45,189 bases of DNA from Planctomycetota bacterium. GTDB lineage: Bacteria; Planctomycetota; Phycisphaerae; Phycisphaerales; SM1A02. The translations under genes and the position numbers were made by a program. Every line of letters begins with the position of its first letter. Position 1 is the stretch's first letter. Shown in pieces: positions 1 through 7,915 of this stretch. The notes beneath the pieces were generated by a model that had not been told where the DNA came from, ran no database searches, and saw only the letters and a program-made list of their open reading frames with translations. The stretch is taken from NCBI GenBank assembly GCA_902521645.1, contig CABYSN010000004.1:1-45189 (forward strand). Direction: 5' to 3'.

Positions 1-130
1 CGGTTATGCGGCACAGATTCCCACTGACGATCGATGGGCGATCGCCGCCTACGTGAAAGCCCTCCAGAAATCACAGGATGCCCTGATCCAGGACGTCCCT
101 CCGCAAGAACGTGCGAGCTTGAACAAATGA
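1..130 (+). CDS. actE: Alternative complex III cytochrome c subunit, C-terminal tail (partial)
   Basis: This is the 3' end of a gene that starts before the window, in frame 2, so the ORF track misses it. The visible 42 residues contain 'RWAIAAYVKALQKSQ', the last helix of a class I cytochrome c domain as found at the end of ActE, the mono-haem subunit of alternative complex III. The haem-binding CxxCH and the axial Met are outside the window. Its TGA overlaps the ATG of actF in an ATGA, so the two are translationally coupled. The identification rests on this helix signature and on the actF neighbour; another small cytochrome c could look the same. Confidence 0.7.
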   Translation, partial: GYAAQIPTDDRWAIAAYVKALQKSQDALIQDVPPQERASLNK

Positions 131-1431
131 GTCACGCCTCACCAACCATCGATCTCACCGATCGCAACATCGAGCTTGGTTCCACCGGTGGAACGAGTCG
201 GGTCGTGTGTCTGCTCGTGGGCGTCGTCTGTCTGGCTGCGGCCTTTCTTCTGGTCTTGATCGGCCAGATGGACTGGACCTCATTCTGGAAGGCATGGCTT
301 CAGAACTGGTTCTTCATCCTGGAGATCAGTCTTGGTGCGCTCTTCTTCGTCTTCATCCAGCATCTCACGAAAGCCGGTTGGAGCACGGCGATTCGTCGCC
401 CGGCGGAAGTGCTCGCATCCAATCTGAACTGGCTCTGGATCGGTTTCATCCCGTTTGCGGTCCTGCTCATCACGGGCAAGGCGGGGCATATCTTCCCCTG
501 GTCCGACATGGAGATGCTGGCGTCACACAATCCCGCAGAAGCGCATCTCGTTGAGGGCAAGCTCGCTTATCTCAACATGCCTTTCTTCATGATCCGGGCG
601 GTGATCTACTTCGTCGTCTGGGCCTTCTTTGGAACCTGGTTCCTGAAGGCCTCGCTCAAGCAGGGACGTACCGATGATTCCGGCCCGACCAGAGTCATGC
701 AGAAGATGGCCTGTCCGGCGGCGATCCTTTTCGGCCTCACCGTCACATTCGCCGCATTCGACTGGTTCATGTCACTCTCGCCCGGGTGGTTCAGCACCAT
801 GTTCGGTGTCTACGCATTCACCGGCACCGCCACTTGTGGATTTTCCGTTCTGATCATCACCTGCATCCTCCTCCAGAGGAATGGCGTCATGATCAACGTG
901 ATCACACGCGAGCATTACCAGGACATGGGTAAGTTGATGTTCGGTTTCGGGATGGTGTTCTGGGCCTACATCGGGTTCAGTCAGTACATGCTGATCTGGT
1001 ACGCCAACATTCCGGAGGAGACCGGTTGGTTCCTCGCACGGCAACTGGGTGACTGGGGCTGGTTCAGTGCCTGGTTGCTTTTCGGGCATTTCTGCATCCC
1101 ATTCGTCTTCCTGATCTCCAAGCACCCCAAGCGGGACTGGAAGACCCTTCTCCTGGCCGCCTGTTGGCTCCTGTTTTTCGGCTGGTTCGATGTTTATTGG
1201 CTGGTCATGCCGGTTATTCCTCATGATCTTGCCACCTTCGAGACCTATGATGCTGCTGTTCAGGCCTATGCTTCTGAGTCGACCGGAATCGGACATCCGG
1301 TCAACTGGCTTCTGATGGTTGGAATGCTGGGAATTTTCGCGTCAGCCACGATCGCTCGGCTACGAGCGCACCCGCTGCTCTGTCGCAAAGACCCCTGGCT
1401 CAAGGATTCCCTTGGTTTCGAGAATTTCTGA
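127..1431 (+). CDS. actF: Alternative complex III membrane subunit ActF (quinol:cytochrome c oxidoreductase)
   Basis: A 434-residue polytopic membrane protein with about ten hydrophobic segments. It resembles ActF, the NrfD/PsrC-type quinone-side subunit of alternative complex III, which replaces the bc1 complex in many bacteria and passes electrons from quinol to cytochrome c or an associated oxidase. Family-typical stretches include 'TFAAFDWFMSLSP', 'YQDMGKLMFGFGMVFWAYI' and 'FSQYMLIWYANIPEET'. The ORF track starts at 34, but those first 31 residues overlap actE and look non-native; ATG 127 in an ATGA overlap with the actE stop is the natural start. The remaining act genes should lie just upstream of the window. 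An oxidase operon follows, which fits an ACIII-caa3 electron chain. Confidence 0.88.
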   Translation: MSHASPTIDLTDRNIELGSTGGTSRVVCLLVGVVCLAAAFLLVLIGQMDWTSFWKAWLQNWFFILEISLGALFFVFIQHLTKAGWSTAIRRPAEVLASNLNWLWIGFIPFAVLLITGKAGHIFPWSDMEMLASHNPAEAHLVEGKLAYLNMPFFMIRAVIYFVVWAFFGTWFLKASLKQGRTDDSGPTRVMQKMACPAAILFGLTVTFAAFDWFMSLSPGWFSTMFGVYAFTGTATCGFSVLIITCILLQRNGVMINVITREHYQDMGKLMFGFGMVFWAYIGFSQYMLIWYANIPEETGWFLARQLGDWGWFSAWLLFGHFCIPFVFLISKHPKRDWKTLLLAACWLLFFGWFDVYWLVMPVIPHDLATFETYDAAVQAYASESTGIGHPVNWLLMVGMLGIFASATIARLRAHPLLCRKDPWLKDSLGFENF

Positions 1432-1436
1432 TGTAC

Positions 1437-1463
1437 GTCCTCCTACTTCGTCATGCGGAGGAC
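1437..1463 (+). promoter_or_regulatory. Hairpin in the actF/membrane-protein gap
   Basis: An inverted repeat GTCCTCC...GGAGGAC (7 bp, 13-nt loop) lies just after the actF stop. Its 3' arm holds a good Shine-Dalgarno (GGAGGA) placed 5-6 nt before an ATG at 1468. That ATG opens only a 12-codon frame (MKGAFHDELSSE, stop at 1504-1506), which overlaps the ATG of the next gene at 1487. The hairpin would hide the ribosome site. It could control coupling to the next gene or simply be an mRNA-stability element; function is inferred. Confidence 0.3.
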
Positions 1464-1486
1464 ACGAATGAAAGGCGCTTTTCACG

Positions 1487-1918
1487 ATGAGCTCTCATCA
1501 GAGTGAAGACAACCTAGAACCGGAGCAGCTCGATGATCCCGAAGCTGGATGGACCTGGTTCCTTTCACTGGCAAGCATCGTGCTGCTGGTGATCACAGTG
1601 GTCGCGGTCACGGTCCTCTTCTACTTCTTTCGGGACTTGGAAGTCGAGAAGAAGGTCATCGATCGTCCCGCCCGCCAGTTGAGCGAACTACGTACGGCAC
1701 AGGAGGGGCAGCTCGAGGGGTATGCCAAGTATCAGGTGATTCCCATCGGAGGTACCGAGGAGGATGCCGAGGATTTCATCCGCATTCCCATCGAACGTGC
1801 CATGGAGATCGTCAACGCCGAAGCTCGCGGACCCCGGTCGTCCGTCTCTCAGGAACTCGGTGAGGGTTCGCTCGTGCTGAGTGAAGAGCCCTCTCGAAAG
1901 GAAGACGTACCACAGTGA
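1487..1918 (+). CDS. Small single-pass membrane protein of the ACIII/caa3 cluster, function unknown
   Basis: A 143-residue protein with an acidic cytoplasmic N-terminus, one transmembrane helix at about residues 27-48 (SLASIVLLVITVVAVTVLFY), and a soluble tail. The tail contains 'RIPIERAMEIV', a short motif that I associate with small hypothetical proteins next to alternative complex III and cytochrome oxidase genes. No haem or metal motif is visible. It sits between actF and sco, and its stop overlaps the sco start in GTGA, so it is co-translated with the oxidase genes. A role as an assembly or accessory subunit linking ACIII and the oxidase is a guess from position only. Confidence 0.75.
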   Translation: MSSHQSEDNLEPEQLDDPEAGWTWFLSLASIVLLVITVVAVTVLFYFFRDLEVEKKVIDRPARQLSELRTAQEGQLEGYAKYQVIPIGGTEEDAEDFIRIPIERAMEIVNAEARGPRSSVSQELGEGSLVLSEEPSRKEDVPQ

Positions 1919-2787
1919 GCCTCTTCAAAATCATTTCGACATTCGCTTTCGTGGCCGCACTCAATGCGTCCTGCGGTGTCGTGCATGGTCAGGCCAATCC
2001 CGGCATCCCTCATGAACTGGAGGGTGTCGAGATACAGGAGAATCTCAACGTCGAACTTCCTCTGGAGACCGTCTTCACCGATCACAACGGAAAGGTCATC
2101 GACTTCGGCGATCTGTTCACCGGTGAGCGTCCCGTGCTCCTGCAGCTGGGTTATTTCAAGTGTCCTCAGCTCTGCAACCTCGTTCTCAACGAGATGACTG
2201 ACACGCTTCGCGACATCGAGTGGACCACCGGCAAGGAATTCGACGTCGTGTCAATCAGCATCAATCCCGATGAGACACACGAACTTGCTGCTGCCAAGCG
2301 AACTTCCTACGTGCTCATGTACGATCGCCGCAAGAGCGGATCCGGGTGGCATTTCCTGACGGGTTCCGCGGAAAGCTCCAAGGCCATCGCCGATACCGTC
2401 GGATTCAAGTACCGTCTGCAGCCCGATGGCGAGTACGCTCACGCGGCGGGGCTTTTCGTCGTCACGCCTGATGGTCGTCTCTCGCGCTATCTCTACGGTG
2501 CCTCCCATGCCCCAGGGACGATGCGCCTCGCTCTTCTCGAGGCATCGGACGGTCGGATCGGATCCACTCTGGATCGATTCATCCTCTGGTGCCATGTCTA
2601 TGACCCTGATTCACGAAGCTACGTGCTGCTGGCGGTTCGCCTGATGCAGGTCGGAGGCTTTCTGACTCTCTTGATCATCGGCATCGGGCTCGGGTGGATG
2701 TGGCTTTCCGAGCGACGGAAGAACGGCTCTTCAAATGGGGAAGATCTTTCTCCTCCTGACGGATTGGTTCATGGAGTGGAACGATGA
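1915..2787 (+). CDS. SCO1/SenC-type copper chaperone
   Basis: A 290-residue protein of the SCO family, which delivers copper to the CuA site of cytochrome oxidase subunit II. An N-terminal signal or anchor (residues 1-26) precedes a thioredoxin-like fold with the copper-binding CxxxC at C83 and C87 (CPQLC) and the conserved His at about 176 (HAAGLFVV). A second membrane helix lies near residues 243-264 and is followed by a basic tail, so the domain is probably tethered at both ends. The start is GTG inside a GTGA overlap with the upstream gene. Its stop overlaps the coxB ATG (ATGA). Position directly before coxB, its likely client, supports the call. Confidence 0.92.
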   Translation: MSLFKIISTFAFVAALNASCGVVHGQANPGIPHELEGVEIQENLNVELPLETVFTDHNGKVIDFGDLFTGERPVLLQLGYFKCPQLCNLVLNEMTDTLRDIEWTTGKEFDVVSISINPDETHELAAAKRTSYVLMYDRRKSGSGWHFLTGSAESSKAIADTVGFKYRLQPDGEYAHAAGLFVVTPDGRLSRYLYGASHAPGTMRLALLEASDGRIGSTLDRFILWCHVYDPDSRSYVLLAVRLMQVGGFLTLLIIGIGLGWMWLSERRKNGSSNGEDLSPPDGLVHGVER

Positions 2788-4016
2788 TTTCGTCGATTGC
2801 GAACATTCTTCTGGGATTTGCGACCGCGGCCCCGGGTACGACGCCCGCCAACTTCTGGATGCCCGAAGGCGCCTCTGTGCAGGCTCCCAGGATCGATTTC
2901 ACTTTCGAAGTCATCAACTGGATCAATTATGTTTTCTTCGCCGGCATCACGATCGCTCTTCTCTATCTGGTGATCCGATATCGCCAGAGGGGCAAGAACG
3001 TTGAATTCTCTCCCGGACCCGAGCACAACACGCCACTGGAACTCACCTGGACGATCGTTCCCACTTTGATTCTGGTCGGAATCTTCTTCATGGGATTCGC
3101 AGGCTATCTCGATCTGCGTACATCGCCCAAGAACACCTATGACATCAAGGTCACCGCTCAGCAGTGGGCCTGGGAGTTCGAATATCCCAACGGTGCCAAG
3201 TCCACTTCCGAGCTTGTCGTCCCTCAGGGACGTCCCGTGCGTCTGATCATGCGCAGCAAGGACGTGCTCCACAGCCTGTTCATTCCAGATTTTCGTGTGA
3301 AGCAGGATCTGGTTCCCGGCCGGTACACGTACATGTGGTTCCAATCCGATGCGGCGAACGATCCCACCGATGATTCTGACTTCCACTGGCTTTTCTGCAC
3401 GGAATATTGCGGTGACAGTCATTGGAACATGAACGTCCACGTTCGAGTGTTTCCTCAGGAAGACTTCGAGAAGTGGACCAAGGAACAGGCCAGGTGGCTT
3501 GATGTCATTCCTGAAGAGGACCTGTACTTCATGGCCGGTCCGAAACTCTACGCTCGTTGCGCCACCTGTCACACGATCGACGGATCCGATGGGACCGGGC
3601 CCAGTTGGGGCCCCCGCGACGGCCTTCCCGCACTCTGGGAGCGGATCGTCAGCGGAAAGGGCAAGGTTTCCGGAGGATCGAAATTCATCCCAGGAAAGAC
3701 GAACCTCTCCGACTACATCGGTGACGGGAAGCTCTATCTGACGCCTGAAGACTACTTCAAGGATTCCATCTACAACCCCGGAGCTCTTCTGGTCTCTGGT
3801 TACGGAAACCAGATGCCGACCTTCCAGGGGCAGTTGAACGACCGTGCCATCGATGCACTGATCGGGATGAGCAGGAATCTCGATGAATTCAATGCCGACG
3901 GAACCTTCAAGGATCAGGCGAAACTCGCTGAAGCAGAAGCACGTATCGCTGAGGCCAAGGCGGCTGCGGCTGAATTGCCCGTTGAGGGCGGAAACTCGGG
4001 AGCCGTGACCGATTGA
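2784..4016 (+). CDS. coxB: Cytochrome c oxidase subunit II fused to cytochrome c (caa3 type)
   Basis: A 410-residue subunit II. Two transmembrane hairpin helices (about 45-66 and 90-107) are followed by the cupredoxin domain with the CuA ligands H163, C205, E207, C209, H213 and M216 (motif CTEYCGDSHWNM). The aromatic electron-entry motif QQWAWEF is at about 126-132. A class I cytochrome c domain is fused at the C-terminus, with CATCH at 259-263 and a likely axial Met in 'QMPTF' (M344). The fusion defines a caa3-type oxidase, where the fused haem c receives electrons directly. An Ala/Glu-rich tail ends the protein. ATG overlaps the sco stop; coxA follows after 25 bp. Confidence 0.96.
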   Translation: MISSIANILLGFATAAPGTTPANFWMPEGASVQAPRIDFTFEVINWINYVFFAGITIALLYLVIRYRQRGKNVEFSPGPEHNTPLELTWTIVPTLILVGIFFMGFAGYLDLRTSPKNTYDIKVTAQQWAWEFEYPNGAKSTSELVVPQGRPVRLIMRSKDVLHSLFIPDFRVKQDLVPGRYTYMWFQSDAANDPTDDSDFHWLFCTEYCGDSHWNMNVHVRVFPQEDFEKWTKEQARWLDVIPEEDLYFMAGPKLYARCATCHTIDGSDGTGPSWGPRDGLPALWERIVSGKGKVSGGSKFIPGKTNLSDYIGDGKLYLTPEDYFKDSIYNPGALLVSGYGNQMPTFQGQLNDRAIDALIGMSRNLDEFNADGTFKDQAKLAEAEARIAEAKAAAAELPVEGGNSGAVTD

Positions 4017-4041
4017 CCCGTAATCGATTCGGAATAAAACC

Positions 4042-5751
4042 ATGACCACCATTGACACTCCAAGACCTGATGCAATCGCCGGCGAAAACTCCGCCGGTGC
4101 TCCCCGCGTTGACAACTATCTGACCTGGACCAAGGGTTTCCTCTCCTGGGCTCTCACGCTGGACCACAAACGGATCGGTGCGATGTACCTCCTGGGGATT
4201 CTTTTCTCCTTCCTGGTCGGAGGCGTTTTCGCCTTGATCGTGCGTACGGAACTGATCGCTCCGGGCCAGACCATCATCGAGCCCGAGACCTACAACATCT
4301 TCTTCACCCTCCATGGCGCGGTGATGGTGTTTCTGGTCATCGTTCCGAGCATCCCGGCTTCTCTAGGAAACTTCGTCCTTCCCATCATGCTTGGTGCGAA
4401 GGACGTGGCGTTTCCGCGACTAAACCTCTTCAGTTTCCACCTCTGGATCATCGGTGCGATCTTCACCGTTCTGGCATTGCTTCTTGGCGGGTTCGACACG
4501 GGTTGGACCTTCTATACCCCGTATTCGACCAAGACCGAGCTCGGAGGAGTCATTCCCGTGATCTTCGGGGTCTTCATCCTCGGCTTCAGTTCGATCTTCA
4601 CAGGCTTGAATTTCATCGTGACCGTGCACAAGATGCGACCGAAGGGCATGACATGGTTCCGCATGCCGCTCTTCCTCTGGGCGCTCTACGCGACGGCTTT
4701 GATTCAGATCCTCGCGACTCCCGTCCTTGCGATCACCCTTATGCTGGTCGGGATCGAGCGTGCCTTCCAGATCGGAATCTTCGATCCTGCGATGGGTGGT
4801 GATCCGGTGCTCTTCCAGCACTTCTTCTGGTTCTACTCCCACCCCGCGGTGTACATCATGATCCTGCCGGCCATGGGTATCATCTCCGAACTGATCACGG
4901 TCCACAGCCACCGTCACATCTTCGGATATCGGTTCATCGCCTATTCATCCGTGGCGATCGCGATCTTCAGCTTCCTGGTGTGGGGTCACCACATGTTCAC
5001 CTCGGGACAGAGCGCCCTGCTGAACACGATCTTCTCAGCCATCACCTTCAGTGTCGCGGTGCCGTCTGCGATCAAGGTGTTCAACTGGATGGCGACTCTC
5101 TACAAGGGTTCGATCGCTCTCAATACTTCGATGCTCTATGCGCTCGGTTTCATCTTCCTGTTCACCATCGGCGGACTCACGGGAATCTATCTGGGCACCT
5201 TGAACGTCGATGTGCATCTCCATGACACTTATTTCGTGGTCGCGCATTTCCACTACGTCATGATGGGTTCCGCACTCATCGGATTCATCGGTGGCCTGCA
5301 CCACTGGTGGCCCAAGATGTTCGGAAAGATGTACGACGAGAATCTCGGACGAATCGCCTTCGTCCTGGTATTCGTGGGCTTCAACGTCACGTTCTTCACG
5401 CAGTTCATGCTTGGAAGTCACGGGATGCCCCGTCGATATTACGACTATCAGCCTGAATTCACGACGTACCACCTGATCTCCACGATCGGATCCTACATCA
5501 TGGCGGCAGGTTTCTTCCTGACCGCGATGTATCTCGTGCACTCGCTCTTCTACGGGCGCAAGGCTCCCGCAAACCCCTGGGGCGGTCGGAGTCTTGAATG
5601 GCAGTGCACATCACCTCCGCCTCATGACAACTTCAAGACCACGCCCGAGGTCGGCGACTGCTATGACTTCAGCGTGGTTCGGTGGAACGAAGAGGAGGGT
5701 GGTTACGTCGTGCAACGCCCTGATGAGGATCCCGAGAGCGAGAATGTTTGA
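4042..5751 (+). CDS. coxA: Cytochrome c oxidase subunit I, A2-type haem-copper oxidase
   Basis: A 569-residue subunit I with about twelve helices. Ligands are visible: H91 (haem a, TLHGAVMVF), CuB ligands H267 in '[12 protein letters not shown]' and H316/H317 in 'WGHHMFT', the cross-linked Tyr271, and 'AHFHYV' with H402 (haem a3) and H404 (haem a). The D-channel glutamate of A1 enzymes (GHPEVY) is replaced by a YS pair at 265-266 with Ala269, the signature of A2-type enzymes such as the Rhodothermus and Thermus caa3 oxidases. The K-channel lysine in '[11 protein letters not shown]' is present. The enzyme reduces O2 to water and pumps protons across the inner membrane. The C-terminal ~50 residues are hydrophilic. 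Confidence 0.97.
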   Translation: MTTIDTPRPDAIAGENSAGAPRVDNYLTWTKGFLSWALTLDHKRIGAMYLLGILFSFLVGGVFALIVRTELIAPGQTIIEPETYNIFFTLHGAVMVFLVIVPSIPASLGNFVLPIMLGAKDVAFPRLNLFSFHLWIIGAIFTVLALLLGGFDTGWTFYTPYSTKTELGGVIPVIFGVFILGFSSIFTGLNFIVTVHKMRPKGMTWFRMPLFLWALYATALIQILATPVLAITLMLVGIERAFQIGIFDPAMGGDPVLFQHFFWFYSHPAVYIMILPAMGIISELITVHSHRHIFGYRFIAYSSVAIAIFSFLVWGHHMFTSGQSALLNTIFSAITFSVAVPSAIKVFNWMATLYKGSIALNTSMLYALGFIFLFTIGGLTGIYLGTLNVDVHLHDTYFVVAHFHYVMMGSALIGFIGGLHHWWPKMFGKMYDENLGRIAFVLVFVGFNVTFFTQFMLGSHGMPRRYYDYQPEFTTYHLISTIGSYIMAAGFFLTAMYLVHSLFYGRKAPANPWGGRSLEWQCTSPPPHDNFKTTPEVGDCYDFSVVRWNEEEGGYVVQRPDEDPESENV

Positions 5752-5784
5752 GACCGGACGAACCGTGCCTTCAAGGGGACGACA

Positions 5785-6780
5785 GTGACTGCGATAGACG
5801 CCAAGCCAGAGGAAGATCCGAATCACGGAGATCATGATGACCATGGTCATCATGACAATCCGTTCCAGGCACACCATTTCGACACCCCGAAGCAGCAGTA
5901 CGAATCGGTCAAGCTCGGAATGTGGCTTTTCCTGGGAACGGAAATACTCTTCTTCGGTGCGCTTTTCGCCTTGTACACCATCCTTCGGGCCAATGACCCC
6001 GAAGTCTTCTCATATGCCAGTCAGTATCTGAACACCATCATGGGCGGCGTCAACACCGCCGTTCTCATCCTGAGCTCGCTTTCCATGGCGGCCGCCGTCC
6101 ACTATGCCCAGCGTTCCAGGCAGACGATGATGCTCATCTGTCTCTGGCTCACTCTGGTCGGAGCCGTCGGATTCCTCGTGATCAAGTACTTCGAATACGA
6201 ACACAAGTTCCATGTCAATCTGAAGTGGGGCCCCAGCTTCTACCTGCCGGTCGACGATGCCGAAGCGAAGGCGGTTGGAGAAGACGGCCAGGTGCTCACG
6301 ATCGCGGATGAAAACGCCATCGAGGCCACGGACGAATCCAAGACTCTGGCGCAAGCCAGTTCGGAAAGCCTTCCCGAACTGACCACGCCCAAGCTTGCCG
6401 CCATGCCACCCGTTGATACGGTCGCCGTGCAGCAGTCCGCTGTCGGGCCTGGAGGCCTCTCGACGGGCCGATCCCAGAAGAAGGAAAAGGTCGATGAACC
6501 CTTGGTGTCTCAGACTGAAAAGACCGAAAAACTTCATCTTGAGGACAAGACGCTCCCTGTCAACACGCACCGGTTCTTCGCCATCTACTACGCGATGACC
6601 GGTCTTCACGGGATTCACGTGGTGGTCGGTATGGTGATGATCGGCTGGTTGATCCTGCGAGGCATGAAAGGACACTTCAGCTCCAAGTACTACGCCCCCG
6701 TCGACCTTGGGGGCCTCTACTGGCACATCGTCGATCTCGTATGGATATTTCTCTTTCCGCTCTTCTATCTGATTCACTGA
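5785..6780 (+). CDS. coxC: Cytochrome c oxidase subunit III with a large hydrophilic insert
   Basis: A 331-residue subunit III of the haem-copper oxidase. The start is GTG with an upstream AAGGGGA ribosome site. The N-terminus is His/Asp-rich (residues 12-32, HGDHDDHGHHDN), a possible metal-binding stretch. Family features include 'KLGMWLFLGTEILFFGALF', 'TGLHGIHVVVGM' and the final 'YWHIVDLVWIFLFPLFYL'. Between helix IV and the TGLHG helix there is an insert of about 100 residues (roughly 155-255), low in complexity and rich in Ala, Glu, Lys, Thr and Ser; ordinary subunits III have only a short loop here. Reading frame and ends are intact, so this is not a frameshift. Confidence 0.93.
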   Translation: MTAIDAKPEEDPNHGDHDDHGHHDNPFQAHHFDTPKQQYESVKLGMWLFLGTEILFFGALFALYTILRANDPEVFSYASQYLNTIMGGVNTAVLILSSLSMAAAVHYAQRSRQTMMLICLWLTLVGAVGFLVIKYFEYEHKFHVNLKWGPSFYLPVDDAEAKAVGEDGQVLTIADENAIEATDESKTLAQASSESLPELTTPKLAAMPPVDTVAVQQSAVGPGGLSTGRSQKKEKVDEPLVSQTEKTEKLHLEDKTLPVNTHRFFAIYYAMTGLHGIHVVVGMVMIGWLILRGMKGHFSSKYYAPVDLGGLYWHIVDLVWIFLFPLFYLIH

Positions 6781-6826
6781 GTCGCTTCCTCTGAAGCCAC
6801 GTCGTCTTCTCGAAGGATCTCTTCCG

Positions 6827-7252
6827 ATGTCCAGCAACACGCACGAACAACATGGTGATGATCATCCGATCGTCGGACATCTCGTCCCGATGTCCATTCT
6901 CATCTGGACCACCGTGGCCCTTCTCTTCCTGACGTTCGTGACCGTCGCCGTCATGTACATCGATGTGGGTGAGTTCAACATCGTGATCGCCATCGGTATC
7001 GCCGTTCTCAAGGCGACTCTGGTCGCGCTTTTCTTCATGCACTTGAAGTGGGATCGTCCGTTCAACCAGATCGTCTTCGTGGCATGCATGGCTTTCGTCA
7101 TCCTGCTGATCGTTCTGACGGTCATCGACACCGGTCAGAACAAGGATTCGCTCTACGACGGGAATCCGAGTCTGGTGCAAGAGACGTTGGATGCCAAAGC
7201 GCCTCTTGCTCCGATCTCACAGGAAACCGGCATCTCCTCACCGAACAGCTGA
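6827..7252 (+). CDS. coxD: Cytochrome c oxidase subunit IV (prokaryotic COX4/CyoD-like)
   Basis: A 141-residue protein with three transmembrane helices (approximately residues 17-42, 51-73 and 80-102) and the family motif 'LKATLVALFFMHLKWD', found in the small fourth subunit of bacterial caa3 and bo3 oxidases. The N-terminus is His-rich, like CoxC. The C-terminal ~35 residues are polar and not expected for the family. The gene is 46 bp after coxC and is followed two bases later by another subunit-III-like gene, so all are in one operon. Subunit IV is thought to help assembly and stability rather than catalysis. Confidence 0.88.
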   Translation: MSSNTHEQHGDDHPIVGHLVPMSILIWTTVALLFLTFVTVAVMYIDVGEFNIVIAIGIAVLKATLVALFFMHLKWDRPFNQIVFVACMAFVILLIVLTVIDTGQNKDSLYDGNPSLVQETLDAKAPLAPISQETGISSPNS

Positions 7253-7254
7253 CA

Positions 7255-7884
7255 GTGAACGATGCCATCAACACCTCTCATGGCGTCTCGCCCATAGAAG
7301 ATGCCGACACACGCCATGCCGCCGGCATCATGGCGATGTGGATCTTCCTCATATCTCTCGCCATGGTTTTCCTGACGACGGTGATCGCCTATCTGGTCAT
7401 TCGCAGTCAGTTGATTTCCAGCGGAGAATGGAAACTCGAGGATCCCCCGGGGCTGCCGCGACTTCTGTACATCTCCACATTCTTTTTGCTCGCGGCAAGT
7501 CTCGCGTTTCGTGCGGCTTCGGTGTCATTGAATCATGTTTCCCGATCCCGGAAAACCGGTCGATGGATGCTCTTCGCGTGTCTTCTCGTGCTCGGTTTTC
7601 TGATCAGTCAGACCTTCGCCTGGATCGATCTGGCGACCAATGAAAAGCTTGCCTTCGACTCGTCGCTCTATGCCTGGTTGTTCTACGTTCTGACCGGACT
7701 CCACGTCGCGCACGTCCTCGCCGGTCTTCCGCCCCTGATCATCACGACCAGAAACGCACTTGCAGGTCGGTACGAGGCGACCGCGAAGGACGTGAGCGGA
7801 CTCACCTACTGCGTGATGTACTGGCATTTCCTCGATGGGGTGTGGGTCGTGCTTTTTCTGGTTCTGCTCTTCGGCATGCGCTGA
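7255..7884 (+). CDS. Second cytochrome oxidase subunit III-family protein
   Basis: A 209-residue membrane protein with five helices, belonging to the haem-copper oxidase subunit III family (CoxC/CyoC-like). 'TRHAAGIMAMWIFLISLAMVF', 'LTGLHVAHVLAGLPPL' and 'YWHFLDGVWVVLFLVLLFG' match the family. The ORF track begins at 7048 inside coxD; I place the start at GTG 7255, two bases after the coxD stop. It is shorter than coxC and lacks the insert, so the operon encodes two subunit-III-type proteins. It may complete the oxidase or act in assembly. No clear ribosome site is visible, which suggests translational coupling to coxD. Confidence 0.85.
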   Translation: MNDAINTSHGVSPIEDADTRHAAGIMAMWIFLISLAMVFLTTVIAYLVIRSQLISSGEWKLEDPPGLPRLLYISTFFLLAASLAFRAASVSLNHVSRSRKTGRWMLFACLLVLGFLISQTFAWIDLATNEKLAFDSSLYAWLFYVLTGLHVAHVLAGLPPLIITTRNALAGRYEATAKDVSGLTYCVMYWHFLDGVWVVLFLVLLFGMR

Positions 7885-7915
7885 TGATCCGTTCCCGGAT
7901 GTGTCCTGCGCGGGC

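Noticed and set aside
34-126. N-terminal 31 residues of the first ORF in the track
   Set aside because: They overlap the end of the cytochrome c gene in another frame; the ATGA overlap at 127 gives the natural ActF start.
2769-4115. 448-residue minus-strand ORF opposite coxB
   Set aside because: It is the antisense shadow of a gene with all CuA and haem motifs; its composition (runs of R, G, E, D) has no domain and no ribosome site.
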